64,000 bases of DNA. It comes from DATKJS01 sp050015275. GTDB lineage: Bacteria; Acidobacteriota; Aminicenantia; Aminicenantales; Saccharicenantaceae. The stretch's first letter is position 1. Every line of letters starts with the position of its first letter. Where the stretch lies: contig JBEKBS010000011.1 of the NCBI GenBank assembly GCA_050015275.1, positions 1-64,000 on the forward strand, read 5' to 3'. The notes below the pieces were generated by a model, which saw nothing but the letters and a program-made list of their open reading frames with translations, searched no databases and was not told the DNA's origin. Positions 21,074 to 29,944 of this stretch are shown one piece after another. A program made the translations under genes and the position numbers.

Positions 21074-22285
21074 TCAGGAGCTTTCGAGCCGCTTGAAGAC
21101 GGCTTTGATGCGCTTGATGGCCCAGTTGATGTCCTTGTCCCGGATGATGAGGGGCGGGGCCAGGCGGATGACATGCTCGTGGGTCTCCTTGCAGAGCAGG
21201 CCCTCTTTCATCAACTCTTCGCAGTACCGGCGGGCGCCGCCGGCTTCAGGCTTGAGCTCGATCCCTACGAGGAGCCCGCGGCCGCGGATCTCCTTGATCT
21301 TCCGGCTCCGGATCTTGCCGAGCTTTTCGACGAAATAACGGCCCCGTTCGGCGGCGTTCTCGACGAGCTTTTCCTCACGGATGACTTTCAGGCTCTCGCG
21401 GGCCACGGCGCAGCCCAGCGGGTTCCCGCCGAAGGTCGAACCGTGCTCGCCGGGCTTGAACACCCCGAGGATTTCCCGGTCGGCCAGGACCGCGGAAATC
21501 GGGTAGCAGCCGCCCCCGAGGGATTTCCCGATGATGACCATGTCGGGCCGGACCCCTTCATATTCGCAGGCGAAGAGCTGGCCGACCCGGCCGAGCCCGG
21601 TCTGGATCTCGTCGGCGATGAAGAGGACGTTCATCCTCGAGCAGATCTCGCGGGCTTTCTTCAGGTATCCGTCGGGGGGGATGAGGATGCCGGCCTCGGC
21701 CTGGATGGGCTCGACGAAGAAAGCCGCCGTGTTCGGCGTGATGGCCCTTTCCAGGGCTTCGGCGTCGCCAAAGGGCACGATGGTGAATCCCGGCGTGAAG
21801 GGGCCGAAATCCTGGCGGTAGAGCGGCTCGGTGGAGAAGCTGATCACGGTCACGGTCCGGCCGTGGAAGTTGTTGGCGCAGGCGATGATGTCGGCCTTGT
21901 CCTGGGGAACGCCTTTTTTTTGGTAGGCCCACTTGCGGGCCGTCTTGATGGCGGTCTCCGCGGCCTCGGCCCCCGAGTTCATGGGCAGGACCATGGTGTA
22001 GCCCGTCATCTCACAGATCTCCTTGGCCAGGAGGGGCCATTGGTCGTTCCGGAACGCCCTCGAGGTCAAGGTCAGTCTCTTGGCCTGGTCGATCAGCGCT
22101 TTGACGATCCGGGGATGCCGGTGGCCTTGGTTGACGGCGGAATAAGAGCTCAGGCAGTCCAGGTACTTGCGTCCTTCGACGTCATACATCCAGATCCCTT
22201 TGGCCTTATTGATGACGACGTCCAGGGGATGATAATTATGGGCTCCGTAGAGGTCTTCGACGAGGATGAGGTCCTTGCTGTCCAT
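21074..22285 (-). CDS. rocD: ornithine--oxo-acid aminotransferase
   Basis: A class III PLP aminotransferase (403 residues) converting ornithine and 2-oxoglutarate to glutamate semialdehyde and glutamate. Strong OAT features are YGAHNYHPLDVVI, MNSGAEAAETAIKTARKWAY and NNFHGRT, then FIADEIQTGLGR, and the PLP lysine in GKSLGGGCYPISA. The open frame continues upstream to 22489 through the tRNA-Ser gene. ATG 22285 with GGAGGAAT is clearly the real start. It probably serves arginine/ornithine breakdown or proline synthesis. Confidence 0.93.
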   Translation of the reverse strand: MDSKDLILVEDLYGAHNYHPLDVVINKAKGIWMYDVEGRKYLDCLSSYSAVNQGHRHPRIVKALIDQAKRLTLTSRAFRNDQWPLLAKEICEMTGYTMVLPMNSGAEAAETAIKTARKWAYQKKGVPQDKADIIACANNFHGRTVTVISFSTEPLYRQDFGPFTPGFTIVPFGDAEALERAITPNTAAFFVEPIQAEAGILIPPDGYLKKAREICSRMNVLFIADEIQTGLGRVGQLFACEYEGVRPDMVIIGKSLGGGCYPISAVLADREILGVFKPGEHGSTFGGNPLGCAVARESLKVIREEKLVENAAERGRYFVEKLGKIRSRKIKEIRGRGLLVGIELKPEAGGARRYCEELMKEGLLCKETHEHVIRLAPPLIIRDKDINWAIKRIKAVFKRLESS

Positions 22286-22325
22286 GTGATTCCTCCTTCC
22301 TTTCCCGGCCCACCGGCGTTTCTGA

Positions 22326-22418
<93 letters not shown>

Positions 22419-22543
22419 GTTTCGAAGGAACGGGGCAAACCGCACGCCGATGAGAGACCTAAGGTATCAAAAAACCCGGGTGAGGTCAACGGAGCGGCCT
22501 TCGTCTCCGCCCGTTCGTGGTCACCTCATGGATGACGCTCGGA

Positions 22544-23578
22544 TCAGGTTTGTCCACGATAGATGTTGATGAGGTCTTTGAGCAGCGCGGCCGCGGCGCC
22601 GCGGGGGTTCGACCGGCCGCCCGTCAGCGTCACGGCGCCCATCGTGTCCGTAAAGAAAGTGATCCCCTTCTCGGTCCCGTTGACATGAAAGAGCGGGTGG
22701 GCTGGGTCGAGGAGCGAAGGCCGGACCTCGAGGCTCCACCCCCGGCCGTTTTTCTTGGGAGCGGCTGTCGCTAGGAGCTTGACCGACTTCCCTTCTTTCC
22801 TGGCCTCGCCGACGTAGCCCTCGGGCAGGCCGGAGATTCCCGAGATCTTCACATCATTCAGGGAAAGGTTCGTGCCCAGGCAGGCGTTGGCGATGAGGAG
22901 GAGCTTGGCCGCGGAATCCCAGCCCTCGACATCGGTGGAGGGGTCGGGCTCGGCGATCCCCCAGCGGCGGGATTCCTGGAGGGCTTCTTCATAGCTGAGC
23001 CCGGCCGCCATCTTGGTCAGGACGTAGTTTGACGTCCCGTTGAGGATTCCCTGGATGCCCTCGATGCCGGCCCCGGCCAGGGAAACGAGCCCGACGTCCA
23101 GGGTCGGAAGGGCGGCCGCTGTGGCCCCGCTGAATTTCAGGGCCAGCCCCTGGGCGGCGGCCATTTCCCTGAGCTTCCGGAAAGCGATGACCAGGGCCCC
23201 CTTGCTCGCGGTCACGACGTTCCAGCCGTTTTCCAGGGCCAGGATGATATAGGAAAGGCCCGGCTCGCCGGTCTTCAGATTCGAGGGAGTGCACTCCACG
23301 AGACACCCGCCCCTCCCGGCCGTTTTGAAGATCTCGGGGATCCACATCCCCGGCTGCCAGGCCGGGCTGCCTTCGACCCCCGCCCCGCCGCTCTTGAAGA
23401 CGTGGCCGATGTCCAGGGGCTGGCCGGAGAAGAGACAACCTTCCGCTTTGACGACAGCCATGATCGTGAAACGAAGTCCGTAGCGAGACTCGAGGTCCCC
23501 TTCCTTTTCCCGCAGAAGCGTGACGAAGGCCCGGCTGACGTGACCGAAACCCGTCAGGGCAATGGGGATCGTTTTCAT
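22544..23578 (-). CDS. hom: homoserine dehydrogenase
   Basis: 344 residues. The nucleotide-binding turn is GFGHVS (10-15). The catalytic domain has NVVTASKGALV with its lysine, the GILNGTSNYVLTKM signature and EPDPSTDVEGWDSAAKLLLIANA, matching the homoserine dehydrogenase core. It reduces aspartate semialdehyde to homoserine for threonine and methionine synthesis. There is no C-terminal ACT domain, so threonine feedback may be absent. ATG 23578 (MKTIPIALTG) was chosen over an upstream in-frame start because it matches the family N-terminus and follows a GGA-rich site. Threonine synthase lies nearby but is divergent, and no aspartokinase is visible. Confidence 0.92.
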   Translation of the reverse strand: MKTIPIALTGFGHVSRAFVTLLREKEGDLESRYGLRFTIMAVVKAEGCLFSGQPLDIGHVFKSGGAGVEGSPAWQPGMWIPEIFKTAGRGGCLVECTPSNLKTGEPGLSYIILALENGWNVVTASKGALVIAFRKLREMAAAQGLALKFSGATAAALPTLDVGLVSLAGAGIEGIQGILNGTSNYVLTKMAAGLSYEEALQESRRWGIAEPDPSTDVEGWDSAAKLLLIANACLGTNLSLNDVKISGISGLPEGYVGEARKEGKSVKLLATAAPKKNGRGWSLEVRPSLLDPAHPLFHVNGTEKGITFFTDTMGAVTLTGGRSNPRGAAAALLKDLINIYRGQT

Positions 23579-23631
23579 TTTTTCCTGTCCAACCGTTCCC
23601 GGAAACACGGGCTCCTCGGGATGGTCATGTT

Positions 23632-23723
23632 TGGCGGAGAGGGCGGGATTCGAACCCGCGATACCGATTGCTCGATATATCGGTTTTCGAGACCGACGCC
23701 TTCAGCCACTCGGCCACCTCTCC
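23632..23723 (-). tRNA. tRNA-Ser (CGA)
   Basis: 92 nt with encoded CCA. The acceptor GGAGAGG and discriminator G73 are identical to tRNA-Ser(GGA) at 22327. The loop CTCGAAA holds anticodon CGA, and a long variable arm is present. A minus-strand TATAAT at 23759-23754 lies about 31 nt upstream and may be its -10. Confidence 0.95.
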
Positions 23724-23803
23724 GTTTCACTTATAAAGCCGCGAGGCCAAAAGATTATAACCGAAATCCTCCCTCTTGAACAGGCTCGGAAAGGGATGGT
23801 TGA

Positions 23804-24289
23804 TCATGGCTTCCGCCCGCGATCAGGGTTTCTCTTTCGGCGAAAGAAATCCCGGAGCAGCCGGCCGGACTCCTCCGCCATCAGGCCCCCGAGGACCTCC
23901 GGACGGTGGTTGGCCTTCTCGAACGGGAACATCATGATGGAACGGACGGCGCCCGCCTTCGGGTCGAGGGCCCCGTAGACCAACCGCCGGACCCTGGCTT
24001 GGACCGCGGCCCCCAGGCACATCGCGCAAGGTTCCACCGTGACATAAAGGTCGCAATCCGGAAGCCGGTAATTCGCCGTTTTCCGGGCGGCGCGGCGCAG
24101 GGCCACGATCTCGGCGTGGGCCGAGGGGTCGGACGTGCGGACCGGCCGGTTGGAACCGCGGGCCACGACCTTACCGTTCCGCACGACGACCGCCCCGACC
24201 GGGACCTCTCCCCTTTCGGCCGCCTTCTCTGCCTCCCGGAGAGCTGCCTTCATGAAATAACGATCGTCCCGGGCTACGGGGTCCTTCAT
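23804..24289 (-). CDS. tadA: tRNA-specific adenosine deaminase
   Basis: A 161-residue zinc deaminase of the TadA/cytidine deaminase fold. The zinc and catalytic residues are visible as H58-A-E60 and P87-C-A-M-C91, with VPVGAVVVRNGKVVARGSN preceding. TadA converts A34 of tRNA-Arg(ACG) to inosine. The basic C-terminus (RDFFRRKRNPDRGRKP) resembles the tRNA-binding tail. It lies downstream of no other protein gene and next to tRNA-Ser(CGA), a neighbourhood often seen for tadA. Confidence 0.94.
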   Translation of the reverse strand: MKDPVARDDRYFMKAALREAEKAAERGEVPVGAVVVRNGKVVARGSNRPVRTSDPSAHAEIVALRRAARKTANYRLPDCDLYVTVEPCAMCLGAAVQARVRRLVYGALDPKAGAVRSIMMFPFEKANHRPEVLGGLMAEESGRLLRDFFRRKRNPDRGRKP

Positions 24290-24413
24290 GGCGCTGGGAT
24301 TTTACCCCGGACGAGCGGACTTTGACAACCCGGGGTTTGCCACCGGTGCCTGCCGTTCCTTTCATTGTCCGACTTTTCAAGCTATAATCCGGTTTCGCTG
24401 AAGGATTCGCGCT

Positions 24414-25622
24414 ATGGACGCCGTCGCCTGCCTTTTCTGCTCGAAGAATTATCCGCATGACCCCTTCTCGCCCTTCTGCCCGGACTGCGGCGAGCCGCTG
24501 TTACTGGTCCCGCTTTCCGGGCCCTGTCTGAAGACGATACCGACGGACAGGTCCCATCCTCTTGAGAAGTTCTCGGATTTCCTGCCGCTCCGGTCCTTTG
24601 ACGCCTCGCTGAGCCTCGGTGAGGGGAATACGCCTCTTGTCCCGCTCGGCCGGCTGGGCCCAGAGATCGGGATTCCGAAGCTCTTCGCTAAGAACGAGGC
24701 CCAGAACCCCACCTCAAGCTTCAAGGACAGGGGCACGGCCGTTGCCATCCAGAAGGCCGTCACCCTCAGCTTCAAGAAAATCGGAACCGTATCGACCGGG
24801 AATATGGCCGCTTCGACAGCTGCCTACGGAGCCCGGGCGGGGCTCAAGACTTATGTCCTTCTCAAAGAGGGGACTTCGCGCATGAGCCTCCCGGCCGCGG
24901 GGATCTTCGGGCCGACCCTCATCACAGTCCGGGGGGATTATGGCCGCCTTTTCTATCGGAGCCTCGAGATCGGCAAGAAGCTCGGGATCTATTTCATGAA
25001 CTCGATCGATCCCTTCAGGGTCGAGGGCTACAAGGTCACGGGCTTCGAGATCTTCCTCCAGCTCGGCGGCCGGCAGGCGCCGCGCTTCGTATTCGTCCCC
25101 GTGAGCTCCGGCGGGCATCTCCTCGGCCTTATGAGGGCCTTCGAGGACCTCGAACGGGCCGGCCTCGCCCGCGGCTATCCGACCTTCGTCGGCGTCCAGG
25201 CTGAAGGCTGCGCCCCGCTGGTCCGGGCCTTCGGATCAGGAAAACTGAAATATGAGCGTTTGAGCGAGGTCCGGACGATCGCCCATGCCATATCCAATCC
25301 CGCCCCTCCGGCTGGGAACGCCGTCCTCAAGCTGATCAGGGACCACGCCGGGATCCTCATGTCCGTTTCGGACGACGAAATGGTCGCGGCCCAAAGGGCG
25401 CTGGCTGCAGCGGAGGGGCTCTTCTGCCAGCCGGAGTCGGCCGTCACCCTGGCTGGGCTTCTCAAGCTCCGGGAGAAACGCATCCTGCCCGCCGACGGAA
25501 GCTCGGTCCTCGTCCTCACCGGCAGCGGGCTCAAAGCCCCCTACGCCTTGGATTCCCTCCCGCTCAAGGTCCGTGAGCTCGACCTCGACGACCTCGAACA
25601 GGGCCTCGATGACCCGGCCTGA
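24414..25622 (+). CDS. thrC: threonine synthase
   Basis: A PLP enzyme of 402 residues turning O-phosphohomoserine into threonine. The N-terminus carries a small Cys pair set (C6, C9, C22, C25), as in the zinc-ribbon-bearing type. The substrate motif EGNTPLVPL and the PLP lysine in SSFKDRG (K104) follow, then STGNMAASTAAYGARAG and the glycine-rich SSGGHLLG phosphate loop. A -10-like TATAAT lies at 24383-24388. It is transcribed alone, divergent from tadA, and uses the product chain of the nearby homoserine dehydrogenase (homoserine kinase is not seen). Confidence 0.93.
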   Translation: MDAVACLFCSKNYPHDPFSPFCPDCGEPLLLVPLSGPCLKTIPTDRSHPLEKFSDFLPLRSFDASLSLGEGNTPLVPLGRLGPEIGIPKLFAKNEAQNPTSSFKDRGTAVAIQKAVTLSFKKIGTVSTGNMAASTAAYGARAGLKTYVLLKEGTSRMSLPAAGIFGPTLITVRGDYGRLFYRSLEIGKKLGIYFMNSIDPFRVEGYKVTGFEIFLQLGGRQAPRFVFVPVSSGGHLLGLMRAFEDLERAGLARGYPTFVGVQAEGCAPLVRAFGSGKLKYERLSEVRTIAHAISNPAPPAGNAVLKLIRDHAGILMSVSDDEMVAAQRALAAAEGLFCQPESAVTLAGLLKLREKRILPADGSSVLVLTGSGLKAPYALDSLPLKVRELDLDDLEQGLDDPA

Positions 25623-25676
25623 TTCTCGGCCGACGGCTAAGGTCCGCCAGGATCATCCAGAGCGGACGAGGGCCGG

Positions 25677-26753
25677 CTACTTCTTCGAGAGGAATTCCAC
25701 GATCCGGTCGCGATATGGGAAGAGCGCCGGCGTTCCGCCCGTGTGGAAGAAGACCACATTGTCCGTCTTCCGGAAATATCCTTTTTTGATGAGGTCGATC
25801 ATCCCTGCGGCGGCTTTCGCCGTATAAACGGGGTCCAGGACGATGCCTTCCCGCTCGAAGACGAAGCGGATGACCTCGGCGACCTCCCGGTCGACCACCC
25901 CATACCCGTCCCTGATGTACTCATCGAAGACGATGGCATCATCCGGCCCGAAATCCAGGCCGAGGCCGAGCGCGTCGTCCGTGGCCCGGGCGATCTCCAC
26001 GACGTCCCGGGAAAAGGGCCCCTGCGGATCGGAGACGCTGATCCCGACGACCCGGCAGTGGTCCGACAAGGCCTTCGCCCCGACGGCCAGCCCCGCCTGG
26101 GTCCCGCCCGACCCCGTCGAATGGACGACGGCGTCGACCCGGACGCCCGCTGACTCCATTTGGGTCATCATCTCTGCGAAGGCGTTGACGTAGCTGATGG
26201 CCCCGAGGGGCTTGTCCATGTCCCCTCTCGGAAGCGACCCGCCCACCGGCACGAGGTAAGGCCTGAGCCCCTGAGCCCGGACTTCCGCGGCGGCCTCCTC
26301 GAGAATGCCCATGGCCTGGCCGGATTTCACGACCTTCCCCCCCGGGGCTTCCCTGATCCTGATCTCCGCATCGAGGATATAATCCAGGAGGAGGTTGCCG
26401 TCGTAGCCGGGTTCGAGGTCGGAGGTCCGGAAGAGGACGAGGACCGGCTTGAGGCCGAACTTGCGGGCGGCGGCGGCCGTCTGCATGCACCAGTTCGATT
26501 GCAGGCTGGCCCAGGTGATGACGACGTCGGCCCGCTTGTCCAGCATGTCGCGGACGATGAACTCGAGCTTCCGGGACTTGTTCCCGCCGAAAGCCAGGCC
26601 GGTCAGGTCATCGCGCTTGATGTAGATCGATGGGCCGCCCAGCGCCGCCGTGAGGTTCTCGAGCTTGCGGACGGGCGTCGGGAGATGAATGAGGTCGACC
26701 CTTGGAAAGCGGCCCACCGTGCGCCGGATCTCATCGGTCGTCATTCTGGGCAT
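25677..26753 (-). CDS. D-cysteine desulfhydrase / ACC deaminase-family PLP enzyme
   Basis: A 358-residue fold-type II PLP enzyme. The lysine lies in GGNKSRKLEF (K59). Other family features are LPTPVRKLENL, SLQSNWCMQTAAAARKFG, the phosphate loop HSTGSGGTQAG and the closing FFHTGGTPALFPY. This pattern covers D-cysteine desulfhydrase, 1-aminocyclopropane-1-carboxylate deaminase and L-cysteate lyase, which cannot be separated by eye. TTG 26759 is in frame, but ATG 26753 has GGAG at an 8-nt spacing. Confidence 0.85.
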   Translation of the reverse strand: MPRMTTDEIRRTVGRFPRVDLIHLPTPVRKLENLTAALGGPSIYIKRDDLTGLAFGGNKSRKLEFIVRDMLDKRADVVITWASLQSNWCMQTAAAARKFGLKPVLVLFRTSDLEPGYDGNLLLDYILDAEIRIREAPGGKVVKSGQAMGILEEAAAEVRAQGLRPYLVPVGGSLPRGDMDKPLGAISYVNAFAEMMTQMESAGVRVDAVVHSTGSGGTQAGLAVGAKALSDHCRVVGISVSDPQGPFSRDVVEIARATDDALGLGLDFGPDDAIVFDEYIRDGYGVVDREVAEVIRFVFEREGIVLDPVYTAKAAAGMIDLIKKGYFRKTDNVVFFHTGGTPALFPYRDRIVEFLSKK

Positions 26754-27059
26754 GATCAAGTCTCCGGCCCTAACTTAACAGAAGACTCCCGCGAAGACAA
26801 CACAGGCCCGAACGGGAGAATGGATCGCCATCTTCTTTATGAAGGACCCGCCTCGTCAGCACTCCGCATATTCAGGAATTTTTCGGGAGCGTGACCAGGG
26901 CGGGCTCCGGCTCCTCTTCGTAGATCAGGGACGCCGAACGATAGAAGCGCCCGTTGCCGGTCCGGAGAGCCAGCCAGAGGACGGCCGGCCTTTATGTAAA
27001 ATATCTTTACTGGCCCGGCGCATCTCACGAAACGATCGGAAGAATGACAGATGAACCAG
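26754..27059. other. intergenic region, no gene seen
   Basis: About 300 bases upstream of the D-cysteine desulfhydrase-like gene. An AT-rich patch at about 26990-27012 (TTTATGTAAAATATCTTTAC) may hold a promoter for that gene. The short frames present have no protein-like composition. Confidence 0.4.
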
Positions 27060-27060
27060 A

Positions 27061-27094
27061 GGGACAATCCCCTCCCGCTGGGAGGATTGCCCCC
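27061..27094 (-). terminator. hairpin downstream of the VPS10-like gene
   Basis: GGGACAATCCCCTCCC and GGGAGGATTGCCCCC are near-complements around a 3-nt loop, beginning about 6 nt after the stop codon at 27100. It is a strong stem without a long U run. It probably ends or protects the VPS10-like transcript. Confidence 0.5.
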
Positions 27095-27099
27095 TTGGA

Positions 27100-29910
27100 T
27101 CATTGGTACCAGAAGTCCTTGAGGATCGTGGCGGTTCCGGACAGAGCCTTGCCGTCCACGGTTAGGACGACCCTGTAATCGCCCTCCTGGGCCGGAAAGC
27201 TGGCGTAGTTGATGTCCATGCCGCCTCCGTAGCCCCTCTCCTGCATGCGCCGGACCTGCTCCTGCATGGCCTTTTTCTCCTCGGCCGTTCGTTCCCTCCG
27301 GCCGGTCATGTTCCAGACGGCGCTGTTCAGTCCCGGATTGGTCGAGCCCTTGATCTCGCTGAGCAGCAGATTCCCCTTGAAAACCTGGATCTTGATATCA
27401 TCCTTGGGCTTGGCCTTGAGGTAATAGTTGATGACAATTCCCGTCGGTTCGCTCTGACCGGCGTAGTTCGAGGAGCTCGAATTGGCCCGGTCGAATCCGA
27501 CCCAGCGGACCTTGGGCTTGATTGCGAACAGGTGGACGTCCTTGGCCAGGACCTCGGCCGACAGCTCTTGAAGAGGGGTGATGTCGGCGATGAAGACGCC
27601 CCGGCCGTGGGTCGCGATGATGAGGTCGTTCTCGCGCGGCTGGATTTTCAGGTCGTGGACCGGCTGGGTGGGCATGTTGGCCTGCATCTTGGTCCAGCGC
27701 TGTCCGGCGTCGATCGAGACGTAGACGCCGAAATCAGTCCCGGCGAAGAGCAATCTCGGGTTCTTGACGTCCTCACGGACGACGTTGACCGGGCCCTCGG
27801 CGAGGTCGCCGACGAGCGGCAACCAGGTCTGGCCGTAGTCCGTCGTCTTGAAAATGAACGGCCGGAAGTCGTCGTTGCGGAAGCCCGAATAACTCACGTA
27901 AGCCGTTCCCGGGTCGGAGCTCGAGGCCGCTACCCGGCTGACCCAGTATCCCGGGTTGCCGGTGATCTTGTCGTTGAGCTTGACCCAGGACTTGCCGCTG
28001 TCCCTGGTGACCCAGACGTTCCCGTCGTCCGTCCCCGCCCAAAGGAGTCCCGGGACGAGCGGGGATTCGTCGAAGGTCGTGATCGTGCAGTACTGGATGC
28101 TCTGGTCGCCCCCCTTGCCGTCCGCCTGCATCTTGGACTTATCGTTCGTCGTCAGGTCAGGGCTGATCCCGGTCCATGTTTCGCCCCGATTGGTCGACAT
28201 GACAACGATGTTGCCGCAGTGGTAGATCGTGTCGCTGTTGTGGGTTGACGCGAGGATCGGCGAGCACCAGTTCCAGCGGAGTTCGGGATTCTGGGACTGG
28301 TAGGCGATGTTCTTGGTCTCCCCCGTGACCAGGTCGGTCCTGGTCAGGGACCCGAACTGGTATTCGTTATAAAGATAGCGGTTGGTCTTCCGGTCGAAGA
28401 CGTTGTACATGCCGTCCCCGCCGCCGACCGTGGACCAATCCTCCAATCGGATCGGAGGACCGCCCGCGAACCCCCCGCCGGTCCCCTCAAAATCGTACAT
28501 CCGGCCGCCGCCGCTCCCCCGCTTGGTGCTCGGCCCCATGAGAGAGCCGTTGTCCTGGAGCCCCCCGGCGACGCGGTAGGGGTAGGACGTGTCATAATCG
28601 ATGGCGTAGAACTGGGCCAGGGGCAGGAAGTCCGGGTGATACCAGTTTTTCCCCCCGTCCCATGTGAGCCCCATGCCGTGGTCATAGCCGAGAAGCATGT
28701 GATGGGAATCCCCGGGGTCGATCCAAAGGGCGTGGTTGTCTCCACCGAACCGGAACGGCGCCGTCCAGGACTTGCCGCCGTCGCGGCTGCCCAGGACGCC
28801 GACGCTCAGGACATAGACATTCATATCATCGGCCGGGTCAACGATGATCTGACCGTAATAATATCCAGGATTGCCGCCGATGCTTCTCTTGTCGGGGCTG
28901 ACCTTCCGCCAGGTGGCGCCCGCGTCATCGGACCGGTAGATCTCTCCGTCGATCATGCCCTGGCTCGACTTGCCGTCGAGGATTTCCTGCCAGCGGTCGG
29001 CTTCTGACATCCCGGGCTTGTTGGCATTCTCGATCATGGCATAGAGGACGTTCGGGTTCTTGGCAGAAATGGCCAGCCCGATCCGGCCGAGGATCCCGCC
29101 GGGAAGCCCGCCGGCCAGCTTCGCCCAGGTCTTGCCCGCGTCGACAGTCTTGTAGACACCGGACCCGGGACCCCCGACCTGGTAGGTCCACGGCTTCCGT
29201 AACCTGTCATAGGCGGAGGCATAGAGCGTGTCCGGGTGGACAGGGTCCATGACCAGGTCGACGCACCCGATCGTCCGTCCCCGCTCAACGATATCGAGCG
29301 ATTTCGTCCAGGTCTTCCCCCCGTCGATCGTCTTGAACACGCCCCGCTCGGGGTTTTCCGTGTACAGGTGGCCAAGGGCCGCCACATAGACGATGTCGGG
29401 GTTCGCCGGGTGGATGATGATCCGGCCGATGTGATGCGTTTCCTTCAGCCCCATGTTCGTCCATGTTTTCCCCGCGTCCTTGGATTTGTAGGCTCCATCA
29501 CCCCAGTAGACCGAGCGGGAGTTGTTGGCCTCCCCGGTTCCCACCCAGAGGATATTGGGATCGGATGGTGCCACAGCGATATCGCCGATCGAAAAGACCT
29601 TCTCGTTGTCGAAGATGGGCTCGAAGGTCTGGCCGTTGTTCATGGTCTTCCAGAGCCCACCCGAGGCCGTGGCCGCGTAGAAGGTGTTCGGCTGCCCGGC
29701 CGGAACGGCGAAATCGACAACACGGCCGCTTTGCCGGGTAGGGCCGATCGACCGGCAGGAGACACTTTTCAGGAGATCGCCGACCGGCACGGGGGCCGCG
29801 ACAGGGCCCTTCCCTTTTTCCGGGACCTTGGCCTGGGCGAACGGTCCGGCCGCGCCCAAGGCGAGATAGGCGACCATCAATAATGCAAACGGAACCTTGC
29901 GGATGGACAT
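27100..29910 (-). CDS. secreted VPS10/sortilin-like Asp-box repeat protein
   Basis: 936 residues with an export signal (VPFALLMVAYLALGAAGPFAQA). It contains at least nine Asp-box hairpins of the form S/T-x-D-x-G-x-T-W, such as KSKDAGKTW, KTIDGGKTW, KTVDAGKTW, GSRDGGKSW, VTRDSGKSW and KTTDYGQTW. They are spaced through a beta-propeller of the sortilin/VPS10 or BNR type, followed by a C-terminal beta domain ending in an immunoglobulin-like module. Such proteins are called glycosyl hydrolases by some databases, but no sialidase catalytic set (Arg triad, Tyr/Glu) is evident. ATG 29910 has GGAGGAAG upstream. It probably shares an operon with the next gene upstream. The ligand is unknown. Confidence 0.85.
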   Translation of the reverse strand: MSIRKVPFALLMVAYLALGAAGPFAQAKVPEKGKGPVAAPVPVGDLLKSVSCRSIGPTRQSGRVVDFAVPAGQPNTFYAATASGGLWKTMNNGQTFEPIFDNEKVFSIGDIAVAPSDPNILWVGTGEANNSRSVYWGDGAYKSKDAGKTWTNMGLKETHHIGRIIIHPANPDIVYVAALGHLYTENPERGVFKTIDGGKTWTKSLDIVERGRTIGCVDLVMDPVHPDTLYASAYDRLRKPWTYQVGGPGSGVYKTVDAGKTWAKLAGGLPGGILGRIGLAISAKNPNVLYAMIENANKPGMSEADRWQEILDGKSSQGMIDGEIYRSDDAGATWRKVSPDKRSIGGNPGYYYGQIIVDPADDMNVYVLSVGVLGSRDGGKSWTAPFRFGGDNHALWIDPGDSHHMLLGYDHGMGLTWDGGKNWYHPDFLPLAQFYAIDYDTSYPYRVAGGLQDNGSLMGPSTKRGSGGGRMYDFEGTGGGFAGGPPIRLEDWSTVGGGDGMYNVFDRKTNRYLYNEYQFGSLTRTDLVTGETKNIAYQSQNPELRWNWCSPILASTHNSDTIYHCGNIVVMSTNRGETWTGISPDLTTNDKSKMQADGKGGDQSIQYCTITTFDESPLVPGLLWAGTDDGNVWVTRDSGKSWVKLNDKITGNPGYWVSRVAASSSDPGTAYVSYSGFRNDDFRPFIFKTTDYGQTWLPLVGDLAEGPVNVVREDVKNPRLLFAGTDFGVYVSIDAGQRWTKMQANMPTQPVHDLKIQPRENDLIIATHGRGVFIADITPLQELSAEVLAKDVHLFAIKPKVRWVGFDRANSSSSNYAGQSEPTGIVINYYLKAKPKDDIKIQVFKGNLLLSEIKGSTNPGLNSAVWNMTGRRERTAEEKKAMQEQVRRMQERGYGGGMDINYASFPAQEGDYRVVLTVDGKALSGTATILKDFWYQ

Positions 29911-29944
29911 GCTTCCTCCTCCCTCCGGGATCAGGGGATTACGG

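Noticed and set aside
26837..27103. 88-codon minus-strand frame in the intergenic region
   Set aside because: It has no ribosome-binding site and no recognisable domain, and it covers the terminator hairpin.
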